This document shows positions 25,435-34,353 of a stretch of DNA of 64,000 nucleotides, in pieces (the first letter of the stretch is position 1; every line of letters starts with the position of its first letter). The DNA is from Persicimonas caeni (lineage in GTDB: Bacteria > Myxococcota_A > Bradymonadia > Bradymonadales > Bradymonadaceae). The stretch is taken from NCBI RefSeq assembly GCF_006517175.1, contig NZ_CP041186.1, positions 1,515,001-1,579,000 of the forward strand, given 5' to 3'. The translations under genes were made by a program, and so were the position numbers. The notes beneath the pieces are model-generated. The model saw nothing but the letters and a program-made list of their open reading frames with translations. It ran no database searches and was not told the DNA's origin.

Positions 25435-27888
25435 ATGAGCGATGACCAATCCGTAAGCGACTCGTTTTTCGACGTTTCCGGCCTCCCCGATGAGGACGTG
25501 GGCGACGATGACGATCTGCTGGTGGGGAGCGTGCTCGACGGGCGTTACCGTCTGGACCGCCTGCTGGGCGAAGGCGGGATGGGGCGAGTCTATGCCGGCA
25601 CGCAGCTGTCGATCGAGCGCGAGGTCGCCATCAAGCTGTTGCGCGGCGAGGCGTTGGCCCAACGCGAGGTCAAGGAGCGCTTTTTGCGCGAGGCCAAGGT
25701 CATCTCGGGCTTCAGTCATCCCAATATCGTCCGCCTCATCGACTACGGCGAAGACCGCGAGCGTCGTCTGCCCTACCTGGTCATGGAGCTGGTGCGTGGG
25801 GTATCACTCGGCGAGTTGACTCGGCGCGGCCGGCTCGAGCTGCCGTTGGCCCTCGAGATTGCCTATCAGGTCTGTGGCGCTCTGGTGCAGGCACACGCTG
25901 CGGGCATCGTCCACCGTGACCTCAAGCCCGACAACTTGCAGCTGGTGCCGGTCGTCGGCGACTCGTTTCAGACCAAAGTCCTCGATTTTGGCATCGCCTT
26001 TCCTAGCGACGCCAACTCCCGGCTGACCTCCACCGGGATGATCTGCGGCACCTCGTATTATATCGCCCCCGAACAAGCTCGCGCACAGGAACTCGACGGA
26101 CGCGCCGACCTGTATGCGCTGGGCATTATCCTTTACGAGATGCTCTCCGGGCAGCTCCCGTTCAGCGGCGACAGCGACTTCCAGATCTTGTTGATGCAGG
26201 TCCAACAGCCACCGCCGCCCCTGGCAGACTATCTGCCGCCCGAAGAAGTGCCGCCGGAGGTCATCAAGCTCGTCCATGACCTGCTGGCAAAGGCGCCCGA
26301 CGAACGACCTCCCTCGGCGCGCGCGGTGCGCGAGCGCATCGAAGTCATTCGCAGACGCTGCGCCATTTCACCGCTGAAGCTCGACCTGGAGGATGCGTCG
26401 GCCGATGCGTTCGAACGCTGGATCCTCCCGCCGTCGGACAACGCACCGATCATCAACGCCGCCACCGAGTTCGACGTCTCGACTCCCGCCGAGGCGGTCG
26501 AGAAACTCGCCAGCCGACGCCACACGCTCGTCGAAGATGGCGGCCCGACCGAGCAAATGGCCGAGGTCGACGGGACCCCCGATGCGGATTCCGAGACGGC
26601 GCCCACTCAAGAGGCTTCTGCCGAAGCGTCCTCGGGTGGCGCAGGCTCCGCGTGGCTGATAGCTGCCCTCGTCGCGTGCATCGCCGTCGCTGGGGGCGTC
26701 GCGGCCTATCTGGCGACGGCAGACGAGTCGGACGATCCCGACGAGGCTGCGACGGCCGTCGCTCGAAAAGCCGACGACGCGCCGGACGTCCCCCACGACG
26801 ACTCTCGCCAAGACGAGCGCCCACGCCCCGTACCCGACAATGTGCCGATCACCGCCTTCGCCGGCCGCTGCATGGTTATCGGCGAGAGCGACACTTGGTT
26901 TCACAGCGTCTTTTTGTATCCGGAGGTCGGCGAGTTGATGCTCCAAGGCGACGAGCGACTCCTGTGGTCGCGCGTCGACATGGGCGAGCGACAGGGAAAG
27001 ACGGCCACCTTCAGCTACGAGGTTCCGGTCGACGATAAGCCGGAGAGCAGCAAGAAAAAGTCACAAACGCTCGAGGCACGTGCGAGCGCCGACAAGCTCA
27101 TCTTCAAGCTTCCCGAGAAAAAGTCGAAGTTCGTCTGCCGCAAACACGACGTCCAGAAGTACTACGACACCCTCGACCTGACGGGGACCTTCGTCGACGC
27201 GGACGATAAAGAACGCACCCTGGTGGTGCCCTCCTCCGGCCAACGACTCGAGATCGGCGGCGCCGAATACGCCTACCGTATTTTGGACGGCCGCACGCCG
27301 GCCGACGGGCACCTGCTCGCGCTCAGAGAGGCCGACGCTGACAAAGCCAAATGGCAGCCCACGCGGCTGAGCTACGATGCGGACGCGGGCGCCCTGACTC
27401 TGGGCGAGGGCGAGCGTGCGCAGCGTTTTGTCTCCGAGGCGGCGCTCGAAGAGGCTGCTCGGGCCGAGAAGAAGCGTCGGCGCAAGAAGAAGCGCTCGCC
27501 GAAGCCTGCTTCCAAGCCGACGCCGACCCAACCCGCACCGCAGCAGGCTCCTGCAGCAGCCCAGCCGGGTTGGCAGCGCGGACCGGCCTCCCAAGAGGTG
27601 GTCGACAAGTACCGCAAGGAGCTGCGGGCGGTCGTCCAGCGCTTCTGCGATGCGCAAGACGATCACAAACAGCGGATCGAGCACTACCAATCGCTGTTGA
27701 GGCAAGGCCGCAAAGAAGACGCCAAAGCCTACCACGAGGCGCATATCAAGGATGGCGGCAAGCTGCGCGACGAAATGACCACCATCAGCCACACCTACAG
27801 CAATATCCTGCAACGCGCGATTTACTCGGGCGTCACGAGCCTGCAAATCCAGCAAATGCCCAGCCTGAGCAACGACGCGTGCAAGTGA
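25435..27888 (+). CDS. Membrane Ser/Thr protein kinase, eukaryotic-like
   Basis: 817 aa, GGAGGAGCC before the ATG. Kinase domain about 38-305: GEGGMG loop (45-50), catalytic VAIK (K67), HRDLKPDN (160-167, Asp162), DFG (184-186), and GTSYYIAPEQ activation segment end. All catalytic residues are present, so it should be active. One membrane helix (about 405-428, AWLIAALVACIAVAGGVAAYL). The extracytoplasmic part has a beta-rich region with CMVIGESDTWFHS and VVPSSGQRLEIGGAEYAYRIL, a Lys/Arg then Pro/Ala/Gln-rich linker (about 680-720) and a helical C-terminus (YRKELRAVVQRFCDAQDDHK). No PASTA repeats. Divergent from the lipoprotein array. Ligand unknown. Confidence 0.9.
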   Translation: MSDDQSVSDSFFDVSGLPDEDVGDDDDLLVGSVLDGRYRLDRLLGEGGMGRVYAGTQLSIEREVAIKLLRGEALAQREVKERFLREAKVISGFSHPNIVRLIDYGEDRERRLPYLVMELVRGVSLGELTRRGRLELPLALEIAYQVCGALVQAHAAGIVHRDLKPDNLQLVPVVGDSFQTKVLDFGIAFPSDANSRLTSTGMICGTSYYIAPEQARAQELDGRADLYALGIILYEMLSGQLPFSGDSDFQILLMQVQQPPPPLADYLPPEEVPPEVIKLVHDLLAKAPDERPPSARAVRERIEVIRRRCAISPLKLDLEDASADAFERWILPPSDNAPIINAATEFDVSTPAEAVEKLASRRHTLVEDGGPTEQMAEVDGTPDADSETAPTQEASAEASSGGAGSAWLIAALVACIAVAGGVAAYLATADESDDPDEAATAVARKADDAPDVPHDDSRQDERPRPVPDNVPITAFAGRCMVIGESDTWFHSVFLYPEVGELMLQGDERLLWSRVDMGERQGKTATFSYEVPVDDKPESSKKKSQTLEARASADKLIFKLPEKKSKFVCRKHDVQKYYDTLDLTGTFVDADDKERTLVVPSSGQRLEIGGAEYAYRILDGRTPADGHLLALREADADKAKWQPTRLSYDADAGALTLGEGERAQRFVSEAALEEAARAEKKRRRKKKRSPKPASKPTPTQPAPQQAPAAAQPGWQRGPASQEVVDKYRKELRAVVQRFCDAQDDHKQRIEHYQSLLRQGRKEDAKAYHEAHIKDGGKLRDEMTTISHTYSNILQRAIYSGVTSLQIQQMPSLSNDACK

Positions 27889-28015
27889 ACGCCGACCTCG
27901 GTGGACGTATTTGCGCGCTCCCGTCTCGTGCGTAACTTGGCAGCCGTGACCCGAATCGACGACGGTCGAGCACACACGTGCTTCTCCGCCCTCTTTCGCA
28001 CGACAGGAGCTCGAT

Positions 28016-28690
28016 ATGACTGCCGGAACGCCCCGTTCTCCCGAGTCCGCTCTTCCAGATCTGTCGGTCGACGTGGTGACGCGTCTGGTCGCCGGCCGCT
28101 GCTACTTCACCGACTTGAGCTCAGGCAATTTTCGCGCGGTGCTCGCGTTTGCCCAGCGGCGCGGCCTGACGGTCGTCCCTGCAGGATGTGAGGCGGACTT
28201 GAGCTACGAAGACGACGACATGCTCATCCAGGGCCCCTTCGTCATCGGTCGTCAGGTGGTGTGGACGACCGCCGACGCCGGGCCATCCCAGCCTTTCGGC
28301 CTCGACGATGTCCAGCAGGCCCAAGAGCTTAGCAGCGCCGGGCTCGACGCCGAATTCGAACAGGTATTTACCGAGCACAGCGGTCCGTCGTCGGCCATCG
28401 AAGAGGGGATCTTCTTGTGCAATACCGGCCCGATGGCGACCGGCACGCTGGTCTTTGGCACCGCAGGCACGCGCGAGGAGGCCGAGCTGACCGGCGGCGA
28501 ATACGTGTGGGGTCATGACATGGAAAAGCTGCCCCACGATGAAGGTGTGATTGGAGAGGTCATCGCCAGTGTCGAGTACGACGAGGTCGAAAAGGTCGAC
28601 TTTAGCGCCGACGCGGACCAGATTCGTCGTGAGCAGGCAGTTCCGTACGCCGACGAGCCCGTCTACTTTCTCGTCTCGCAATACGACTGA
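28016..28690 (+). CDS. Hypothetical protein
   Basis: 224 aa, ATG six bases after AGGAG. No signal peptide or membrane helix. Very acidic (for example YEDDDMLIQGPFVIG, VEYDEVEKVDFSADADQ). The order ACYF-like RCYFTDLSSGNFRAVLAFAQRRGLTVVPAGCEADLSY suggests an alpha/beta start, and IFLCNTGPMATGTLVFGTAGTREEAELTGGEYVWG a beta-rich end. Not recognised. It stands 128 bases downstream of the kinase gene on the same strand and converges with the double-receiver gene. Confidence 0.7.
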   Translation: MTAGTPRSPESALPDLSVDVVTRLVAGRCYFTDLSSGNFRAVLAFAQRRGLTVVPAGCEADLSYEDDDMLIQGPFVIGRQVVWTTADAGPSQPFGLDDVQQAQELSSAGLDAEFEQVFTEHSGPSSAIEEGIFLCNTGPMATGTLVFGTAGTREEAELTGGEYVWGHDMEKLPHDEGVIGEVIASVEYDEVEKVDFSADADQIRREQAVPYADEPVYFLVSQYD

Positions 28691-28711
28691 GCACCGACAG
28701 AAGGCGAGGCC

Positions 28712-29557
28712 TTATTCGCCGGTGGTTGCAGGCGCCGATGCGGTATGTTCGAGCAGGTCTTCGACGGCGTGCTGGAAGGCGTCGAGGGAGTATGGCTTGG
28801 CCAGGAAGCCGAAGGACCGGGGATGGTCTGCGACGATCTCGGGTTGCTCGCCGTTGGCGGATACGAGCAGCGTAACCAGGGCCGGGAATTCTTTTTGGAG
28901 ATGGTGGCTCAAGCGCGCGCCGTCCATGCCGGCCGCGTGAACTTCGCACACCAGCATATCGAGTTGAGTGGCGCCCTGGACCCAGACCAGCGCTTTCTGT
29001 GGTGAACTGAGGACTTCGACGGTATGGCCTTGGCGAGTCAAATTACGCCGAAGCAAGCGCTGAACCCAGGGGTCTTCCTCGACGACCAAGATCTTGGCAG
29101 TGGGTTTGGCTACGCTGGTTGGCTCGGGTTCGTCGACCTCGGGAGCCTTCGCGCGGCGGCGTTCGATGGCATCTAGCACGCGCAGCCCGAGGATCGACGG
29201 GTCGAGATCGGACAACGGCACAAAATCGTCGGCGCCGGCGTCCACGGCCTGCTGACCCATCGCCAGGTCACGCCCCACGACCAGCACGGGGGTGTCGGGC
29301 GACTGCTCGCGCAACTCCGAGAGCGCTTCCAGACCTTCACTGTCGGGGAGTTCGAGGCCAAGGAGCACCGCGTCGATGGCCATGCCCGCCAAGATTTGAC
29401 AGGCGGACCACAACTGACGCGCCGGTGAGACGACAAAATTCGGCGTGGAGGCTTTCAGCGAGTTTCGTACGGCAGCGGCATCCTTGGCATTGCCTTCCAC
29501 CACCAACACCCGAATCCCTTCGGTCGTTGGGTTGGTATGTTCGGCGCTGCGCTCCAT
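28712..29557 (-). CDS. Double receiver-domain protein lacking phospho-acceptor Asp
   Basis: 281 aa. REC1 (about 15-133): IRVLVVEGNAKDA, then IDAVLLGLELPDSEG, where the expected phospho-Asp position is Gly67. REC2 (about 154-272): ILVVEEDPWVQRLLRRNL with the acidic pocket, then LDMLVCEVHAAGMDG, where the Asp is replaced by Glu205, and the conserved Lys in FGFLAKPYSL. No DNA-binding or output domain. Neither domain can be phosphorylated in the usual way; a Glu at this site can mimic the phosphorylated state. Third gene after the histidine kinase and response regulator on the minus strand, 149 bases beyond the latter. Likely a binding partner or decoy in that signalling unit. Confidence 0.85.
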   Translation of the reverse strand: MERSAEHTNPTTEGIRVLVVEGNAKDAAAVRNSLKASTPNFVVSPARQLWSACQILAGMAIDAVLLGLELPDSEGLEALSELREQSPDTPVLVVGRDLAMGQQAVDAGADDFVPLSDLDPSILGLRVLDAIERRRAKAPEVDEPEPTSVAKPTAKILVVEEDPWVQRLLRRNLTRQGHTVEVLSSPQKALVWVQGATQLDMLVCEVHAAGMDGARLSHHLQKEFPALVTLLVSANGEQPEIVADHPRSFGFLAKPYSLDAFQHAVEDLLEHTASAPATTGE

Positions 29558-29706
29558 GAATACGAAACTCCTGTTCGAGTCGTTGAAATCGAATCCTTAC
29601 CGCTTGTCTTCGAGATGCCACCAACGTTGACACGCCGGGCAAATGCGTCAAGCGATGATTTTCGAAATCGCCCCACCAGCGCCGTTTGTGCCCGTCCAAA
29701 GGGTGC

Positions 29707-30402
29707 TCAGATATTCCTCAACCGATAGCCAACCCCGGTCTCAGTGACGATGTACTCCGGCTGGGCCGGATCCTCTTCGAGCTTGCGACGCAGATGCGCC
29801 ATGTAGACGCGCACGTAGTGGTCGCGGCCGACACAGTCGGGCCCCCACACTTCCTCGAGAATCTGGCGGTGGGTGAGCACGCGGCCCACATTTTTGACCA
29901 ACGTGAGCAACAAGCGATACTCGGTCGGGGTCAGATCGATCTCGTTTTCGCCCATAAACACTCGCCGTGCGACGCGATCGACGCGCAACTCACCGTTTTC
30001 GAACACGGCGTCTTCGTCGTCGGGGGCAACCTGCTCGGCGTGCCGCAGGCCCACACGGATGCGCGCGAGCAACTCCTGGGCGCCAAAGGGCTTGGTCAGA
30101 TAGTCGTCGGCGCCTGCGTCCAAAATGGTGACCTTCGAGTCCTCCGAGTCGAGTCCGGAGACGACGACCACCGGGGTGTGCGTCCACTCGCGCAGACGAG
30201 ACAAAACTTCCTCGCCGCGGATATCGGGAAGACGCACATCGAGCAGGATGAGATCCGGATTGTGCTCCGCCGCGCGCTGGATGCCCTCCTCGCCCGTTTC
30301 GGCCTCGAGAGGCTGATAATCATTCGACTCCAGCAAGGTTCGCAAGAACCTGCGCATTTTCGGATCATCCTCGATGATCAGAATTACAGCATTCGGGTCC
30401 AT
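29707..30402 (-). CDS. OmpR/KdpE-type response regulator
   Basis: 231 aa. Receiver domain 1-120 with the acidic pair E11/D12-D13 (ILIIEDDPKMRRFL), phospho-acceptor D55 in LILLDVRLPD, Ser in VVVVSGLD and Lys in LTKPFGAQELLARI. C-terminal winged helix (about 135-230): LTPTEYRLLLTLVKNVGRVLTHRQIL, GRDHYVRVYMAHLRRKLE and IVTETGVGYRL. All key residues are intact, so it should be a DNA-binding regulator controlled by the upstream kinase, whose stop codon lies 15 bases before its start. KdpE is the nearest well-known relative by motif, but no kdp genes are here. Confidence 0.92.
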   Translation of the reverse strand: MDPNAVILIIEDDPKMRRFLRTLLESNDYQPLEAETGEEGIQRAAEHNPDLILLDVRLPDIRGEEVLSRLREWTHTPVVVVSGLDSEDSKVTILDAGADDYLTKPFGAQELLARIRVGLRHAEQVAPDDEDAVFENGELRVDRVARRVFMGENEIDLTPTEYRLLLTLVKNVGRVLTHRQILEEVWGPDCVGRDHYVRVYMAHLRRKLEEDPAQPEYIVTETGVGYRLRNI

Positions 30403-30417
30403 AATGGATGATACCTT

Positions 30418-31221
30418 CTACTCAGTTGCGTCTTTACCCGTTTCAGGGTCGACGAGATCATGAGGCGGTGTGCGTCCACCATACCCCAAGACAAATGCGA
30501 ATACAGCACCGGTTTGATCTTGTCTATTGTGAGCCCAGATCTCCCCGTCGTGCGCGTCGACAATCCTTCGGCTGACAACCAGTCCCAGCGCCCCGCCGGG
30601 AGTGCTTGTTTGCCCGCTCCGGGCACTTGAACGCGCGTCGACCAATACATCTTCCTCGTTATCGAATCGAGGACCGCCGTCGAGCACTTCGACACGACAC
30701 TGCTGGTCGTCGGCACAAACACGTACTTCGACGGGACCACCTGCGGGCGTACAATGAGCGGCGTTATCGAGCAAGTTGATCAACACCGTCTCGATGAGCA
30801 CCTCGTCGCCACGTACAAACGCCAGGTCAGGCTCAATGGTGACAACTACTTGGTGGTCGTCAAGCAACGATCCGAGCCGGCGGATCGCCGAGCCGACCAG
30901 ATCTTCGACCAAATGCCACTCCCAGCGCAACTCGCGCTTGCCCGTCTCGAATCGACTCCACTCGATGAGCGTATCGATCATGCGTCGGATGCGGTCGGCT
31001 TCCGTCGAGATATTCTCGCCCAAGTCGACGAGCTTGTCGCTCGACAGCCGGCCTTCGGCTGACGTGAGCACTTCGGCGGCCAACTTGATATTGGCCAGCG
31101 GAGTGGAAAAGTCGTGAGAAAACGCGCGCAGCAACGCGGCCGCATCGTCGTCGGCGGATGAAGTGTCGGCGGATGAAGATGCGTCGTTATGAACACCAGG
31201 TTCATCTTGCTGTTCTCGCAT
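30418..31221 (-). CDS. Soluble sensor histidine kinase
   Basis: 267 aa, GGAGGAGG before the ATG. Short acidic/Ser-rich N-terminus, then HisKA with SHDFSTPLANIKLAAEVL (phospho-acceptor His36) and HATPase (about 150-255) with N-box VLINLLDNAAHC and G2-like GGALGLVVSRRIVDAHDG; the G1 segment VEVLDGGPRF is slightly degenerate. No membrane helix and no PAS, GAF or other sensor domain, so the signal must come through a partner protein. Operon with the OmpR-type regulator and probably the double-receiver protein. Confidence 0.9.
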   Translation of the reverse strand: MREQQDEPGVHNDASSSADTSSADDDAAALLRAFSHDFSTPLANIKLAAEVLTSAEGRLSSDKLVDLGENISTEADRIRRMIDTLIEWSRFETGKRELRWEWHLVEDLVGSAIRRLGSLLDDHQVVVTIEPDLAFVRGDEVLIETVLINLLDNAAHCTPAGGPVEVRVCADDQQCRVEVLDGGPRFDNEEDVLVDARSSARSGQTSTPGGALGLVVSRRIVDAHDGEIWAHNRQDQTGAVFAFVLGYGGRTPPHDLVDPETGKDATE

Positions 31222-31375
31222 GACCAGTCCTCCTCCAAGGTCCGAGTGGATGCGCTTGAGCGCGCAGACACGCGCATGATACCAAAGCCCTCACATTCGT
31301 GGCGTAAAAAGACGGACGTCATATATTAAAAGCTCGTCAAAACACACGCCTTTCACACCTTCCCCCGGAGCTTCC

Positions 31376-31678
31376 ATGCAGCAGCTCGCCAATTATATCG
31401 TCACTCACGCGCGTTCGGGCTCGCGCCCGGGTCAGCTTGCCGAATTTCGACTCCTCGAGCGCCAAGGCGACCAATTCGAGGACCGCGGCCTGCTCACACG
31501 TGCCGAGGTCATCGAACTCCTCGACTCCGGCGAACGCATCTTCGCCTGGGACTACGAGGGCGAAGACCTGGGCGACGAGGTCGAGCTTGTGCGCGTGCAG
31601 GGAGACCAATTCGTGCGCATCGACGGCCAACGCCTTCGCGCCGACCACCTCGGAGACCTCCCGGAGCCAGGCGAATGA
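31376..31678 (+). CDS. Small hypothetical protein
   Basis: 100 aa, GGAG six bases before the ATG. Soluble and acidic. Looks like one small alpha/beta domain: FRLLERQGDQFEDRGLLTRAEVIELLDSGERIFAWDYEGEDLG, then DEVELVRVQGDQFVRIDGQ. The phrase ...LLTRAEVIELLDSGE resembles the short regulatory or DUF-type helices found next to hydrolases but I cannot name a family. Overlaps the next gene by ATGA, so translation is coupled. Confidence 0.7.
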   Translation: MQQLANYIVTHARSGSRPGQLAEFRLLERQGDQFEDRGLLTRAEVIELLDSGERIFAWDYEGEDLGDEVELVRVQGDQFVRIDGQRLRADHLGDLPEPGE

Positions 31679-32553
31679 ACACTGACGTCCCGTTCAAGCA
31701 TCGGCGCGTGCGCGCCAGCGGTGTCGAGCTGCATTGTGTCGAGTTGGGCGCGCGTGACGACGCGCCGCTGATGCTCTTTCTGCACGGGTTTCCCGAGTTC
31801 TGGTACTCGTGGCGCCACCAGATGCGCGAGTTCGCCGACGACTTTCATGTCGTCGCCCCCGACCTTCGCGGCTACAACACGAGCGACAAACCCGCGGGCC
31901 GCGGCGCCTACAGCCTCGACAAGCTCGTTGACGACGTACGCGCCCTCATCGTGAACCTGGGTTACGACAAATGCGTGCTCGTGGGACACGACTGGGGTGG
32001 CGCCATCGCCTGGCAATTCGCCCACACTCACCCCGAGATGCTCGACAAGCTGGTGGTCATGAACCTGCCCCACCCGGTTCGCTTCTACGAGGGACTTGCC
32101 ACCGCCGCCCAACTTCGGCGCAGCTGGTATATCTTCTTTTTCCAGCTGCCCTGGCTTCCCGAAAAGCTGTTGAGCCGCGACCGCTACCGCACCATCGCCG
32201 AGCTCTTCGAGAAGGAGTCGAAAAACCCCGGCGCTTTCTCGGACGAAGACCTCGAAGCCTACCGTCAGGCCGCCAGCCAACCCGGCGCGCTGACTGCCAT
32301 GCTCAACTACTACCGCAATATCCTGCTCCAAGCATTCAGCTTCGACCCCGACGACTACACGCCGCTCGAGGTGCCCACGCTGCTGATCTGGGGCGAGGAC
32401 GATAGCGCGCTGGGAAAGGAGCTGACCTACGGCACCGAGCGCTTCGTGCGCGACCTGCAAATTGCCTACATCCCGGAGTGCAGCCACTGGGTCCAGCAGG
32501 ACCGTCCTGCCATCGTCAATCGACACATGCGCAGCTTCGTCGACGCCGGATAA
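31675..32553 (+). CDS. Alpha/beta hydrolase, epoxide-hydrolase-like
   Basis: 292 aa. Oxyanion-hole motif HGFPEFWYSWRHQ (about 37-49), nucleophile elbow VGHDWGG with Asp106, acid in WGEDDSALG, and catalytic His in ECSHWVQQDRP. The Asp nucleophile and HGFPE motif are typical of epoxide hydrolases and haloalkane dehalogenases; HGFPE with a Tyr in the cap (RRSWYIFFFQ) favours epoxide hydrolase. No signal peptide. Start overlaps the preceding small gene. Substrate unknown. Confidence 0.85.
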   Translation: MNTDVPFKHRRVRASGVELHCVELGARDDAPLMLFLHGFPEFWYSWRHQMREFADDFHVVAPDLRGYNTSDKPAGRGAYSLDKLVDDVRALIVNLGYDKCVLVGHDWGGAIAWQFAHTHPEMLDKLVVMNLPHPVRFYEGLATAAQLRRSWYIFFFQLPWLPEKLLSRDRYRTIAELFEKESKNPGAFSDEDLEAYRQAASQPGALTAMLNYYRNILLQAFSFDPDDYTPLEVPTLLIWGEDDSALGKELTYGTERFVRDLQIAYIPECSHWVQQDRPAIVNRHMRSFVDAG

Positions 32554-32637
32554 TTCCGGCGCCTCAAGTTGAACCGCCCGCGCGATTGTGGTCTTCTAAC
32601 AACAGGGCGACCAACTTATCTCAGACTGTGATCGACG

Positions 32638-34353
32638 ATGTCCTCTAAAATGAGTCCACTTCTGCGTAGCGTTGTAACCGCAGCGACCCTGGCGATGGTG
32701 GCGCCCGGGTGCATTTTGAGCCAAGACTTCGGCGAAACCGCCAACCCGTCGACCCGTGACACGGGCACCGATACTCAGGGCGATGACGTATCGGGCGACG
32801 ACGTCGGCGGCGATGTGGACGACCCCGCAGACGCTTCGGACACCGGCCAAGACACCAGCCAAGACACCGGTCGCGACGTCGAAGCCGACGTCAGCCCGGG
32901 CAACCGCTTCGCTCCCCTGGCCGTCCAGCAAGCTCAATGTGGCCCCACGCCCACGGTATTCGAGCTCGACCCGAGCAACTTTGGCAGCGCCCGCGACGCG
33001 CTGTCGGCCGACGGCGCCGCTCCGGTCTTCGACCTCGGACCGGCGTCGCGCGACGTGTTCGCCGACGACTGGGCAGTCCACGGCGTGGCAGTCGCCGCGC
33101 CGACGGCTGACAACAAGCTCGCCGTGGGTTGGGCATCGATCGACGTGCGTGACTTCCAACAGACGCCCCCCGAAGAGTCCGTCGCAACTGCCCCCTTGCA
33201 GCTCTCCGGGGGCAGTGTCGCCGATCTTCCCACCGGTCAGTCGAACACTCCCCTTCGCATCCACGACGTCGAGGTCTTCACCCCGCGTGTGGGGGCGTCG
33301 TGGGGCAGATTCCAGATCTACAACATCATGGTGTTCACCAACGTGGGCACATATGCCTGCGACGTCGACGCCACCCGCGACGACGATGGATGGACCGATC
33401 TCTCCGGCGACTGCTCGTATCAGGCCCTGCTCGACGGCGGCGCCTTCGGCCCCAACGAGGTACGTCCCGCCCGCCGCATGAACTGGATGCCGGTCCGCGG
33501 CACCGACGACAAACAATTCGTCAGCGCCGTCACCGGCGGCGCGCCTTCGACGAACACCGCGCTGTTCCACTACAACCCCGATGAAGGCTGGTTGAGCGCA
33601 CTCACGGCACTCGAAGCCGATAACACGGTCAAGTGGTCGGGGGAGTCGAGCGGACCGTTCACCGCGCTTCGTTTCGCGTGGGGTTGGCCCGACTACGCCA
33701 ACGACTATCCGCTCATCTACATGCTCGACCATAGCGGCGAGGAGCCCATTGCGGCCGAGCTCGCCTATGCCAATGGAAGCGGCGGCGCGGACTACCGTGC
33801 CCGACGCGCCGCCATGGACTTGCCTCTCCCCCCTTCGTTGGAGCTGACCGAGGGCGCCTTCTCGTTCACCTACCGCCTCTTCGGCGCGGCGCCCCAGCAA
33901 AACGAAGCCATCACGGCCGGTTTCATCGGCCTCGACGGCGATGACCGAGGGGTTGTCTTCGGCAGCACCGCCGGCTTCGACGATGCCGACTGGCTCACTT
34001 ACGAGGCTAGCGATATCACCAAGTTGTGGGCGTTCCCCACCGGCGGTCCGACCCTCTTGGGATTTGCGCGCGGCAACAATCGAAACGCACTCGAGCTCGC
34101 CAGCTGGGACTTCGCGACCGACCTGCGCACCTTCGGTCCGGCCGTCAGCCTGAGTAATCATGCCCTGGGCCACATCGACGACGTAATCCTGCACTCGAAC
34201 TGGGCGCGCTACGCCACCGCCTTCGACAACTTGTCACCCTACCGCGGCCTGCTCGGCTTCTCGGCACGCGCTCAAGCCGAGACCTCGCGCGGGATCTACC
34301 TGCTCGACGTCGAGGATATCTACGACGCTTACTCGCTCTGCCCGGCGCCCTGA
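32638..34353 (+). CDS. Lipoprotein with Asp/Thr-rich tether, unknown domain
   Basis: 571 aa. Signal peptide with lipobox APGC (Cys25). Residues about 35-90 are a repetitive acidic tether (SGDDVGGDVDDPADASDTG and similar), a common spacer in surface lipoproteins of this lineage. The remainder (about 95-571) is one large Trp/Asp-rich globular region (FADDWAVHGVAVAAP, WGRFQIYNIMVFTNVGTYAC, LGFARGNNRNALELASWDF), possibly a beta-propeller or sandwich; not recognised. ATG 32638 is kept; an in-frame ATG four codons on is possible. Its last 25 bases overlap the 3' end of the convergent dipeptidase gene. Confidence 0.82.
   Translation: MSSKMSPLLRSVVTAATLAMVAPGCILSQDFGETANPSTRDTGTDTQGDDVSGDDVGGDVDDPADASDTGQDTSQDTGRDVEADVSPGNRFAPLAVQQAQCGPTPTVFELDPSNFGSARDALSADGAAPVFDLGPASRDVFADDWAVHGVAVAAPTADNKLAVGWASIDVRDFQQTPPEESVATAPLQLSGGSVADLPTGQSNTPLRIHDVEVFTPRVGASWGRFQIYNIMVFTNVGTYACDVDATRDDDGWTDLSGDCSYQALLDGGAFGPNEVRPARRMNWMPVRGTDDKQFVSAVTGGAPSTNTALFHYNPDEGWLSALTALEADNTVKWSGESSGPFTALRFAWGWPDYANDYPLIYMLDHSGEEPIAAELAYANGSGGADYRARRAAMDLPLPPSLELTEGAFSFTYRLFGAAPQQNEAITAGFIGLDGDDRGVVFGSTAGFDDADWLTYEASDITKLWAFPTGGPTLLGFARGNNRNALELASWDFATDLRTFGPAVSLSNHALGHIDDVILHSNWARYATAFDNLSPYRGLLGFSARAQAETSRGIYLLDVEDIYDAYSLCPAP

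Noticed and set aside
25435-27888. PASTA-type PknB
   Set aside because: The extracytoplasmic part has no PASTA repeats, so I call it only a membrane Ser/Thr kinase.
29707-31221. kdpDE potassium regulation
   Set aside because: The regulator resembles KdpE, but the kinase lacks the KdpD N-terminal and membrane sensor domains and no kdp genes are present.
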